Origin: Fragum whitleyi
Lineage: Eukaryota; Mollusca; Bivalvia; Cardiida; Cardiidae
NCBI GenBank assembly: GCA_948146395.1
Contig: OX411544.1
Span: 40,097,419-40,161,418, forward strand
Reading direction: 5' to 3'
DNA length: 64,000 nt
A program made the translations under genes and the position numbers. Shown piece by piece: positions 61,401 through 64,000 of the stretch (the stretch's first letter is position 1; each line of letters opens with the position of its first letter). A model generated the notes under the pieces. It was not told the origin of the DNA. It ran no database searches and worked only from the letters and a program-made list of their open reading frames with translations.

Positions 61401-64000
61401 ACATGTAATTTCAATAACATAAGTGAAGTCGCGATATTTTTTTCTTCCTAGCTATATTTATTTTGAATATAGTTGTCGATCATTTTTTTTTAGTGAATTT
61501 GGAGCGTTTTTGAATGTTTTGAGTGAGTGTTTGGAATGAATGAAATCAACGATGACAGAGCGATTTAGAATGATTTTGATTGAGATGAATTTTTAATTTT
61601 ACGGTGTAACTAACTTTAAAACAGTCGTCTGTGTATTTGGTGTGTATGTTTCTATCCTGCTTTTTGCTAAAATATTGTGAGAAACCCAAATAAAATGTGC
61701 CTCTTTAGAACACTTATACATGATGCAGTTTATGATATGAGCCAGTGCGTGACATTCCCAACAATTTCAAATGGGCACAAAGCAAAGATTCTGGCCAGCC
61801 TGTGCACTGCAAAGTCTGGCCATGGCAGAATCTTCACTATGCGCTATATAGATGTTTAAGGTCTTCATCCATCTTTCTGCAGTCAGCATATAAAACTATT
61901 GCATCGTGGCGTTGTCAACATTTCTCAACGTTTGTACCTCGCGCAGGTGTTGAATTGTTGGAAATGCCACAAACAATCTTTAATATATATTTTGCTCAAA
62001 GATATATACACGAGGCATGTGATTAGTGTCACGAAAGTTATTCGAATATATGGAATTGAAGTTTCAAACATGCATTTTTGAAAGACAATGATAATCGAAT
62101 TATCGATTATTTTAACTGGAAAATAAAAAAAAAAGAATATAAAAAGAATAATCAAATATCTAAAAACATCATGAAGTGACTCTAAAGTGTATGATCACAA
62201 TCGAAATATACAATTAACAACATCCAGAAATTGACAAGGTGAACGATTTTTGAGTGATTTTGCAGTGAAAATGAATGAGTGTGTGGAGCGAGTTTTGAGT
62301 GAATTTAATGGAAGGTAATCCTATATCGCAAATTTTGTTCAGGATGAACAAAATTAGCGATATTGATAACCTCCCTTTTAAAAAATGCATGCAAGTTCTT
62401 ACAAAGCCTCTTCTTCAAGAGCCTTTGAGACGCTAATAATTTGAATATCAGTGAAATCGCGATTTTCCTCCATCAAAATTTATTTTGAATAATGTTGTTG
62501 ATTCTATATTTTTCAATGGGTTTGAGCGTTTTTGAATGGCTTAAGTGAGTGTTTGATATGAATGATTGAAGCGCTAAGTGAGCGATTTAGAATGGTTTTG
62601 ATTGAAGCGAATGTCTTTTGCACGATGTAATTAACTGTACCTCGCTCAGGTTACGCGTAAAATACCGTTTTAGAATTGTCTACCAATGTTAAGTCTATAA
62701 ACCATTTTAAACCACAGTGTCTCACATTTCCAGAAAAGTGGATAATAAAGGGTTCAAATGGCAGTCAAATGGTTATGTTCAAGACCATAGATATTAGATT
62801 TAGAAAATTGTGGACTCGCTAAAGCTTTTAAAGCTCACTTATCTGGAAATTGTTAGAGGCAGCAGAAAATGGATATAGTTTGTGTTCCTTTCTTACAAAC
62901 GAGTATCACACCCGAGAAGTTGTTAGTTCTGCAAGGATAGTATGAATTAATTTTCATTTAGAATCGAACATGAAGACTAATACTGAAATTTAATGACAGA
63001 GGAAATTAATCCGTACTTTGGTGGTATTTTATTGTTTAGTTTATTCTAATTGCCAATTAAATGCAGTTTATATTACCCCTCCTTTAAATAAAATTGATAT
63101 AGAAATGACCTTTCAAAGTCTCGAAAACCCCTTTTTCTGAAAGTTTTAGAAGGTTAGAAGGTTGCAAAAGATAGCGAATAAAGTAGGTAAAATGTCATAT
63201 ATGACTACTGTACGCTGTATAAAATATTTTGTAAAAAAGAAAAAATTATAGCAACACACAATTTCTTCTTTTCCACAATATTTCAGATGTATTTAATATC
63301 TTTTCAGGGATTAGTACAGGAATGTTCCGAATATTTTTCCTTTTCTCTGAAAATGGTTATATGTAAATGAATTTCATTTTTTCCGTTTTTCTAAAAATAT
63401 AAACGGATTTTTTTTCCGAACAAGACTTTTTAAGATAAATTTACTTTTGGCTTACGAACCCTTGCGACACCTGTAAAGTCGCCACATTTCCAAATCGTGC
63501 AGTGTCCATCCGATGGAATACGGTCTTTATGCTGTCTCCGCACGGTTTTAACGCAGACATTGCGATTTTTTTTGGGGGGAAAAAATACTTATTTCTATTT
63601 TTTGTTTATTTATTTATTTTTCTTTATTTTATTTTTTTCAAATGAGACGGTAGGCAGTAGACACATCGTTAGACATCGCAAGATCGCCGCATTAACATCG
63701 TTCATTTACCGTGCGATGTTACAATGTATGGTTGTATTATTTCCTGGCATTATCCTGCGGTCATTGCACGGTGTGGATAGGGCAATGGAACGATTACCTT
63801 GGGATTTCATAACGACTTCCACACGGCCACCGCAATGATTTTTGTGACAGATTTATGAATACAGTGTACGTTCGATTTTGAGAACAAAAGGGTCGAAGAA
63901 AAAAATCGTTCGACGCCTAAAAATTCACACAATAAAGACTAACCTTCTGGTATAAATATTGCTGTAGGTCGGCGTATTTCGGCCAACGAATGACTTCGGC
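32611..64000 (-). CDS. Synaptotagmin-like tandem C2-domain protein (partial, exons spread over 31 kb)
   Basis: Exons 51876-51752, 49774-49613, 45819-45700, 42954-42874, 38861-38736, 36241-36127, 34676-34471 and 32733-32611 all join with matching phases and GT-AG borders; a further exon at 63998-63944 is phase-compatible. They code for a basic linker, C2A (from GRIKVQMQF), C2B (from GDVHISGCYQP) and a C-terminus with a WHPI version of the synaptotagmin WHxL motif. C2A has NPYVKAFL, TPVFLEKF and HLVGMA; C2B has CYQPVAGKI, NPYVKVEM and DPVWNQ. Compared with synaptotagmin-1, all five C2A Asp ligands are replaced (P, N, S, H, H) and four of five in C2B (S, N, H, Q). Ca2+-independent membrane or protein binding is therefore likely. 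The transmembrane N-terminus is not in the window. The family (Syt14/15/16/17-like or other) cannot be fixed by eye. Confidence 0.9.
33040..33389. mobile_element. MITE with TACAGT...GACCAC inverted ends
   Basis: Left CATACAGTCCATCTTGCCTG plus AACGACCACG; right GTGGTCGCTAAATACCCGTT plus TTACTGTA. TTAAGCGACCGTTTTCAAAA (33093) is also seen at 15402-15424 as a fragment. Confidence 0.6.
33390..33953. other. No feature recognised
   Basis: AT-rich intergenic DNA downstream of the synaptotagmin-like terminal exon acceptor region; it is intron of that gene on the minus strand. Confidence 0.4.
33954..34083. mobile_element. Element Q, copy 2
   Basis: GCCCTACGTCCAGGATTACA, GGTGCAAACAGTTAGCCGAT, CCCCGCTTTGC and GCAAAGCAGGGTATCA, then TCATCCTGAACGCAGGGC. 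It lies in the last intron of the synaptotagmin-like gene. Confidence 0.85.
34150..34206 (-). mobile_element. SINE tail fragment
   Basis: TGTTTGTTGGAATGGGGTTT, TATACCGCTTTTAACATTAT and TATATCGCGGCG match the tail start of the SINE at 53282. Confidence 0.55.
34387..34429 (+). repeat. (GTT)14 microsatellite
   Basis: Uninterrupted GTT repeats in the last intron of the synaptotagmin-like gene, about 40 bp downstream of the C2B core exon donor. Confidence 0.97.
34471..34676 (-). CDS. Synaptotagmin-like gene: C2B core exon
   Basis: Acceptor GTTAATAG|ACC, donor CAG|GTAAAA; 206 nt. The split first codon (A+AC) is Asn, giving NPYVKVEMYVNG. It continues with a basic strand EAKHKTKVRQNT, then DPVWNQPCVFDI and HKDMMMGVQKIGQ. 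One loop-3 Asp of the usual three remains. The donor lies about 35 bp from a (GTT)n microsatellite in the intron. Confidence 0.93.
34690..35179. other. Intron of the synaptotagmin-like gene, no other feature
   Basis: Nothing recognised. Confidence 0.4.
35180..35492 (-). mobile_element. Element Z, copy 2
   Basis: CCTGATATCACCTGTCTGAT, GATATCAGACAGTCTATTTT, AAAGCCTCGTCCTTATAATT and CAGATAACATTGACATTG mirror 6046-6362. Confidence 0.85.
35526..35745 (+). mobile_element. Two diverged SINE fragments
   Basis: At 35526-35595 (GAGCAGCTTGAGGCTCGGAA) and 35682-35745 (TTAGCTGGAGACTCGGAAAA, ATTGGTGATATAAATACCA): both resemble the SINE tail GCAGCTGGAGGTCGGGAAAG ... GGTGTGAGAAATAC. Confidence 0.45.
35751..35985. 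mobile_element. MITE-like element ending in GTTTTACT words
   Basis: GGGGCTCGTTTTACTAAACT at the left and TTCAGTAAAACGAGACTC at the right are inverted. Inner TCTCATTGTAG / ATTCCAATGAGA also pair. The left end recurs at 49351 (GGGGCCCATTTAACTAAACT). Confidence 0.65.
36127..36241 (-). CDS. Synaptotagmin-like gene: C2B start exon
   Basis: Acceptor TTTGACAG|CTC, donor GTCA|GTAAGT; 38 codons plus one base. It codes for LHQGDVHISGCYQPVAGKIV and then VIEARSLPRVSLLGAV. The pattern G-D/E-hydrophobic-LCYxPxAGxL and IxARxLPR is diagnostic for synaptotagmin C2B. The exon is short and has no Met start, so it is easily missed by an ORF search. Confidence 0.9.
36372..37250 (+). repeat. Minisatellite element G, six ~145-bp units
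   Basis: Starts GAGGGCCATAGTGGCCCTTA plus ATCGCTCACCTGA; units start TCTAAGATTTGACCC(C/G)GTGA at about 36437, 36585, 36727, 36872 and 37013. Ends with (GACGGACGACG)n at 37162-37215 and CACAAAAGCTCACCTTGAGC. It lies in an intron, ~130 bp upstream of the C2B start exon acceptor. Confidence 0.88.
37186..37449 (+). repeat. Perfect 132-bp tandem duplication
   Basis: Unit from GACGGACAACGGACGTCGGA to TAAAATACTGCATCAAC occurs twice with no visible difference. It spans the 3' end of element G plus about 70 bp of flanking DNA. Confidence 0.92.
37807..37872. repeat. Palindrome shared with 3780-3832
   Basis: GAGTTATCAAAGGCCAATTT plus TGTCTATACATG and its complement; 31 of 33 bp pair. Confidence 0.88.
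37952..38204 (+). mobile_element. Element T, full copy
   Basis: TIRs TGTGACCCGTCACGTGAAAA and TTTTTCGCGTGATGGGTCAC. Inner GAAAAGTTTCGACACTAGTC / GTCGACACTT pair. Confidence 0.9.
38205..38735. other. Intron, no feature recognised
   Basis: AT-rich with short frames only. Confidence 0.4.
38736..38861 (-). CDS. Synaptotagmin-like gene: C2A loop 3 exon
   Basis: Acceptor AATTACAG|GTG, donor AGG|GTAAAT; 42 codons, phase 0. It codes for VYSSHHITRRHLVGMASVFL, KDIDKYDNG and ends PHTVYR. It aligns with VYDFDRFSKHDxIGE of synaptotagmin C2A; all three loop-3 Asp positions are changed (Ser, His, His). An overlapping minus-strand frame that has its own ATG is not the coding frame. Confidence 0.9.
38965..39403 (+). 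mobile_element. Element M, copy abutting element R
   Basis: ACAGTTAGAATCACGATGAA at the start; GATCCATTAATTCATTCCGA and CACTCACTCACACCATTCAA; reversed end block GAATTAAGCGCTGAGTGAAT and ATGTAAATTCACGATGTTAT. The usual GTTAACTGTA end is replaced by element R at 39409. The GGAGGTAAT centre is missing, so this copy has an internal deletion. Confidence 0.75.
39409..39780 (+). mobile_element. Element R, copy 2
   Basis: TTAATGAACTGGCAGGGCGG at the left; CCGCCCTGCCAGGGCATTAA at the right; inner palindrome TTACTTCAGCTTGATTACGC and TGAAGTTACGAGG at 39598-39632. About 90% like 1920-2246 with an insertion of about 45 bp. Confidence 0.9.
39781..40479. other. Intron, no feature recognised
   Basis: No shared blocks found. 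Confidence 0.4.
40480..41860 (+). repeat. Minisatellite element H, seven or eight ~147-bp units
   Basis: Starts AAGGGGCCCAAGAGGGCCTG then TATCGCTCCACTGGC. Units hold GGTTCAGGAGGAGATGTCGT, AAATAAGCCCCGCCCTGCCA, TTTCTTGAACAACTTTAGAA and GGGTCACCCAAGGAACATTC. Ends CACGGACGCACGGACGGACG, then GCCGGCCTTCGGCCAGTGGA and GCTAAAA. Its long frames come from the repeat unit and are not genes. Confidence 0.9.
42425..42615 (+). repeat. Element H, 3' end fragment
   Basis: ACAACTTTAGAAGGTCACCT, TGAGGAGAAGATTTTTAAAG and TTGCCTTCGGCCAGTAGAGC, as at the end of 40480-41860. Confidence 0.8.
42874..42954 (-). CDS. Synaptotagmin-like gene: C2A middle exon
   Basis: Acceptor TATTTCAG|ACT, donor CAG|GTAACG; 27 codons, phase 0. 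It starts TPVFLEKFSIQEF, the equivalent of the C2 motif NPVFNExFxF, and ends AIEFQ, which continues into VYSSHH of the next exon. Confidence 0.9.
42972..43553 (+). mobile_element. Element M, copy with an expanded ATTC tract
   Basis: AATCGTGAAATTGACATTCA at the start; AGAAGGTTATAAAAATAGCT / GATATTGGATTACCCCCC in the centre; CAAGTTATTCTTAACTGTA at the end. Confidence 0.88.
43041..43184 (+). repeat. (ATTC)36 microsatellite
   Basis: 144 bp without interruption. It sits exactly where other M copies have CATTCATTCATTCC, so it grew from a 3-unit seed within the element. Confidence 0.97.
43625..43682. repeat. CTACAGCTT palindrome
   Basis: GACAAAAACCTCATATCTAC plus AGCTT, then AAGCTGTAGATTCGAGGTTT plus TTGTC; arms ~25 bp with two mismatches, loop GAAT. 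Confidence 0.9.
43690..44210. other. Intron, no feature recognised
   Basis: No repeat blocks or exon-like phases seen. Confidence 0.4.
44211..44545 (-). mobile_element. Element M, diverged reverse copy
   Basis: GTACAGTTAACAACATAAGG at the start and GAATCGCTGAGCGAGCGATT near the end. The centre is degraded. Confidence 0.75.
44675..44940 (+). mobile_element. Element T, full copy 3
   Basis: TIRs TGTGACCTGTCTCGCGAAAA and CCCTTTTCGCATGACGGATC; inner snap-back AGTTTCGACCCTAGTCAG / CTGACCGGAGTCGAAAC. Confidence 0.92.
45490..45545. repeat. CTACAGCTT palindrome
   Basis: TCGTAACTACAGCTTTGGTA plus AGCTGTAGTTACG; arms 17 bp, perfect. Confidence 0.88.
45700..45819 (-). CDS. Synaptotagmin-like gene: C2A loop 1 exon
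   Basis: Acceptor CTACATAG|GCA, donor CGG|GTAAGC; 40 codons, phase 0. It codes for ASDLRIAGLPSNTEVNPYVK and AFLVPGRTFKYRTKTINKSR. The sequence aligns with the C2 motif AxDLPxxDxxGxSDPYVKxxLLP. The loop-1 Asp residues of Ca2+-binding synaptotagmins are Pro and Asn here. Confidence 0.92.
46236..46630 (+). mobile_element. Element S, copy 2
   Basis: Same block order as 13365-13745, about 85-90% alike. The stem of the 13624-13690 snap-back is partly deleted (one arm kept). Confidence 0.88.
46635..47985. other. Intron; part of element Y only
   Basis: CCCCAACCTCGTTAGATATA and TTTTTCATACAATAAACAAA at 47214-47255 are the end of a Y copy. Other frames here have no support. Confidence 0.4.
48038..48281. 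repeat. Large palindrome, ~85-bp arms with an inner hairpin
   Basis: GGGCCCGAGGTTATAAAACT then TTTCTCGGGCTCATTT at the left pairs with AGTCTGAGCCTGAGAAAATC then TGTATAACCTTGGGCCC at the right. The middle has AGTTGTTAAAAATAACAACT inside AAGATGATTT / AAATATCATCTT. Confidence 0.85.
48302..48622 (+). mobile_element. Element M, forward copy with central deletion
   Basis: GTTATAGTTAATCACATCGT; CTCAGCGCTCTAATCATTCA; GAGGGAGGTTAATATTGATC; TCATGTCAATTTCACGATGT. Confidence 0.85.
48625..49612. other. Intron; P-family and GTTTTACT-type fragments only
   Basis: GGTTGGAAATGTCACGCACA at 48725 matches the ends of element P; GGGGCCCATTTAACTAAACT at 49351 matches the end of 35751-35985. Confidence 0.4.
49613..49774 (-). 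CDS. Synaptotagmin-like gene: linker and first strand of C2A
   Basis: Acceptor TCATTCAG|AAG, donor GAG|GTAAGA; 54 codons, phase 0 at both ends. It codes for KPPGIGLPDTPVMMHD, an acidic stretch, then TGRIKVQMQFTDNSLNIIII, matching the opening beta strands of a C2 domain (G-x-hydrophobic-x-hydrophobic pattern followed by LxVxIxxA, completed by the next exon). Confidence 0.9.
49930..50052 (-). mobile_element. Element M, end fragment
   Basis: GAATGGAGCACTAAGTGAGC, GATTTAGAACGGTTTCGATC and GATGAATGTCAATTTCACTA. Confidence 0.8.
50150..50500 (+). mobile_element. Element M, diverged forward copy
   Basis: TGTCAATTACAGCAAATGAC; CATTTTAAAGTTAGCGCTCA; CACTTATTCAATTCGATTCC; TTAGAAAGTGCTTAACTGTA. Confidence 0.6.
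50501..51431. repeat. Intron with one palindrome (50872-50933)
   Basis: AGCCAATGGTTCTAGCTATA then CTTTGTTCCTTGCG, followed by TAAGGAACAGTGTGGATCTA and GAACCCTTGGCT: arms of ~28 bp. The rest shows no feature. Confidence 0.75.
51432..51545 (-). pseudogene. Decayed duplicate of the linker exon (51752-51876)
   Basis: About 80 bp are nearly identical to the functional exon at an offset of 335 bp; translation gives SLNALDHTVNLVAP against SLNALDHTVNPVAP. The donor is destroyed (CTG|CTGCAT instead of CTG|GTAAGA) and the acceptor side has no AG at the matching place, so splicing in is unlikely. Confidence 0.75.
51603..51665. repeat. CTACAGCT palindrome between an exon and its duplicate
   Basis: GATTACCAAAAACCTCGTAA plus CTACAGCT and TGTGAAGTTACAAGGTTTTT plus GTAATC. 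It lies between the functional linker exon and its decayed copy. Confidence 0.85.
51752..51876 (-). CDS. Synaptotagmin-like gene: basic linker exon
   Basis: Acceptor TTTTCAG|GACG, donor CTG|GTAAGA. It codes for RARQDPRRLTL, SLNALDHTVNPVAPP and the basic end HQRKKPKL. Two bases enter from a split codon and it leaves in phase 0, joining KPPGIG of the next exon. A decayed duplicate of this exon lies 335 bp further downstream in the gene (51432-51545). Confidence 0.8.
51909..52228 (-). mobile_element. Element Y, reverse copy
   Basis: GGTACTTAGTGTATTGTATG, ATTGTCGAGGCTATGCCGAG, TACAATACGCTAAGTGCG and CGGATATTTGTATAGTTATA. It starts 33 bp upstream of the linker exon acceptor. Confidence 0.88.
52455..52885 (+). 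mobile_element. Element M, forward copy
   Basis: AACGTGAATTTGACACTCAT; TAAAAGGAGGTAATAAGTAT / CGATATTGGATTATCTCCCA; CAATTTCATGATGTTCTTAA. Confidence 0.9.
53019..53090 (-). CDS. Possible 72-nt cassette exon of the synaptotagmin-like gene
   Basis: Open stretch between AG (53091) and donor ACTG|GTAGG. It reads KRYVLKNFVSATMLPFLVMI then NGT, enters and leaves in the same phase as the flanking exons, and is a multiple of three, so it could be included or skipped without a frame change. The hydrophobic core is too short for a confident transmembrane segment. The pyrimidine tract before the AG is weak. It may be intronic sequence by chance. Confidence 0.25.
53282..53522 (-). mobile_element. tRNA-derived SINE, full-length copy
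   Basis: On the minus strand a head with B box GTCCCGGGTTCAATCCCCG is followed by the tail CTCCCACCAATTGGTCGTTA, ATGTGGGATAGCAGCTGGAG and AGTACTGGTGTGAGAAATAC. It ends in a TTAAAACAAACAAACG-type tail. Related sequences are widespread in molluscs (from general knowledge). Confidence 0.82.
53615..53765 (+). mobile_element. Element W, copy 2
   Basis: TTGAATTTATCAAACGAGTC and CGGTTTAAGATGACGCCTTT around GAGGCTTTATCGATTC. A (AATA/AATA)n stretch lies at 53655-53683. Confidence 0.7.
53766..55141. other. Mostly unique intron or flank; G9 run at 54808
   Basis: A 24-codon plus-strand frame at 54431-54505 (ATGGGAACACCG...) is too short to call. Nothing else recognised. Confidence 0.35.
55142..55220. 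repeat. Palindrome, 37-bp arms
   Basis: TAAATAACGGCTGAAAAAAT plus CTTAATTTTTGAGAATGA and the complement; a single-base length difference and a loop of three bases. Confidence 0.92.
55245..56274. other. No feature recognised
   Basis: Unique-looking DNA; plus-strand open frame 55460-55666 has no recognisable domain. Confidence 0.4.
56275..56740 (+). repeat. Element H, 5' end fragment
   Basis: ACAAGGGACCAAGAGGGCAT, GTATCGCTCTACTGGCTCTA and CCATTAACCTGCATACCTTT match 40476-40680. Confidence 0.8.
56985..57060 (-). mobile_element. Element M, end fragment
   Basis: AAGCGATCTAGAATAGTTTT and GTGTCAATTTCACGATGCCA. Confidence 0.6.
57420..57750 (-). mobile_element. Element M, partial reverse copy
   Basis: AACCAATCAAACGCTAATAA, AATGGTTTTGGTCGGAGCGA and CACGATAGTATTAACTGTAA. 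Confidence 0.7.
57755..58569. other. No gene recognised
   Basis: GCCTGACATTTCCAACAATT at 57910 is an end of element P. The 84-codon frame at 58016-58270 is Lys/Arg/Ile-rich with no domain. Confidence 0.4.
58570..58710 (+). mobile_element. Element W, copy 3
   Basis: GAATTTATTAAACGAGTCAT and TAGATGACGAGTATGATAAA around AACGAGGCTGTGCGGAG. TATGACGCCATTTTCGCGGT follows at 58804, as it does after copy 2 (53876), so the full element may reach about 58880. Confidence 0.75.
58890..60239. repeat. Mostly unique; one palindrome at 59503-59567
   Basis: AATTGTTGCATAAGGTGACA plus TTGCTC pairs with GAGCAATGCCACCTTTTGAA plus CGATTTT, about 28-bp imperfect arms. Nothing else recognised. Confidence 0.6.
60240..60525 (-). 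mobile_element. tRNA-derived SINE, diverged
   Basis: Tail start GTCTGTTTGTTGAATGGGAT; GGCTGCTGGAGCACCTCAAA; TTCTCACACAAGTACTACTA; on the minus strand a head with GTAGCGCGTCTTACTGTCAA and GGGGTTGATCCC. Confidence 0.75.
60728..61115 (-). mobile_element. Element M, reverse copy
   Basis: GGTGAAATTGACAGGGTGAA; AAGGGAGGTAATCCAATTTA; GATGAATGGCAATTTCACGG and TGTACCTGACTGTA. Confidence 0.88.
61189..61620 (-). mobile_element. Element M, reverse copy
   Basis: ATAGTTAACAGCGTCATGAA; AGCGAGGTAATCCGATATGG / TATCTGTTACCTCCC; TTTTACGGTGTAACTAAC. It follows the copy at 60728 in the same orientation after 73 bp. Confidence 0.88.
61735..61980. mobile_element. Element P, copy with inverted ends
   Basis: GCGTGACATTCCCAACAATT plus TCAAATG at the left, and TTGAATTGTTGGAAATGCCA at the right. 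Inner GGCACAAAGCAAAGATTCTG and GGCCAGCCTGTGC blocks recur at 47990-48025. Confidence 0.7.
62209..62640 (-). mobile_element. Element M, reverse copy
   Basis: ACAATTAACAACATCCAGAA; GGAAGGTAATCCTATATCGC / GCGATATTGATAACCTCCC; TGCACGATGTAATTAACTGT. Confidence 0.9.
62645..63943. other. No gene recognised
   Basis: T-rich run at 63590-63640. The 113-codon plus-strand frame at 63497-63838 is made of this run plus unrelated flanks and has no domain or splice support. Confidence 0.4.
63944..64000 (-). CDS. Synaptotagmin-like gene: possible upstream exon at window edge
   Basis: The sequence up to the donor AAG|GTTAGT at 63943 is open in all three frames. The frame that leaves one base (ending AEIRRPTAIFIPE plus G) joins in phase to 51876 to make IPEG-RARQDPRR, or to the 72-nt cassette at 53090. 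The left part lies beyond the window. It is unproven because any short open stretch before a GT could look like this. Confidence 0.45.

Noticed and set aside
63497..63838. 113-codon plus-strand frame with a hydrophobic stretch resembling a membrane segment
   Set aside because: The hydrophobic part is translated from a T-rich low-complexity run; no splice or domain support.

Overview
The window is eukaryotic, intron-rich, AT-rich animal DNA, most likely from a mollusc and probably a bivalve. The reasons are split genes with GT-AG introns of several kb, no bacterial-style operons, tRNA-derived SINEs of types common in lophotrochozoans, and several element families built from a (GTCT/GTCC)n microsatellite joined to ~140-165 bp tandem repeats, an arrangement typical of bivalve genomes. 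The species assignment is inference. Almost none of the long open frames are genes; the coding signal lies in short exons with matching splice phases.

Two genes are supported, both on the minus strand. (1) About 8.9-14.0 kb: a small secreted Kazal-type protease inhibitor. It has a TATA box (14015-14022), a signal-peptide exon (13881-13926), a 4.8 kb intron and an exon coding for a Thr-rich linker plus five of the six Kazal cysteines (8928-9105). The exon with the last cysteine was not found. (2) About 32.6 kb to beyond the right edge: a tandem-C2 synaptotagmin-like gene. Eight coding exons join in phase (51876-51752, 49774-49613, 45819-45700, 42954-42874, 38861-38736, 36241-36127, 34676-34471, 32733-32611); a ninth, partial one lies at the window edge and a possible 72-nt cassette at 53090-53019. 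Nine of the ten canonical Ca2+-binding aspartates are replaced, so it is probably a Ca2+-independent family member. Two of its exons have decayed duplicates immediately downstream: the terminal exon has one close copy plus several decayed ones (31.9-32.6 kb) and the linker exon has one (51.43-51.55 kb).

The rest is dominated by repeats. One MITE family ('M', ~400-450 bp, with TIRs and a central ~65 bp palindrome) occurs about 20 times in both orientations. Further short inverted-repeat families (here named N, P, Q, R, S, T, V, W, X, Y, Z) are mostly present in 2-5 copies. Several insertions are nested: SINE in M, X in R, Y in M, N in a minisatellite element, SINE in a minisatellite element. 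Long tandem arrays lie at 4.25-4.77, 10.9-13.06 (with poly-G runs), 14.9-15.3, 17.4-18.4, 18.4-19.85, 25.7-26.1, 36.4-37.25 and 40.5-41.9 kb. Family names are local labels given here, not database names. Repeat edges are approximate because they were judged by eye from copy-to-copy comparison.
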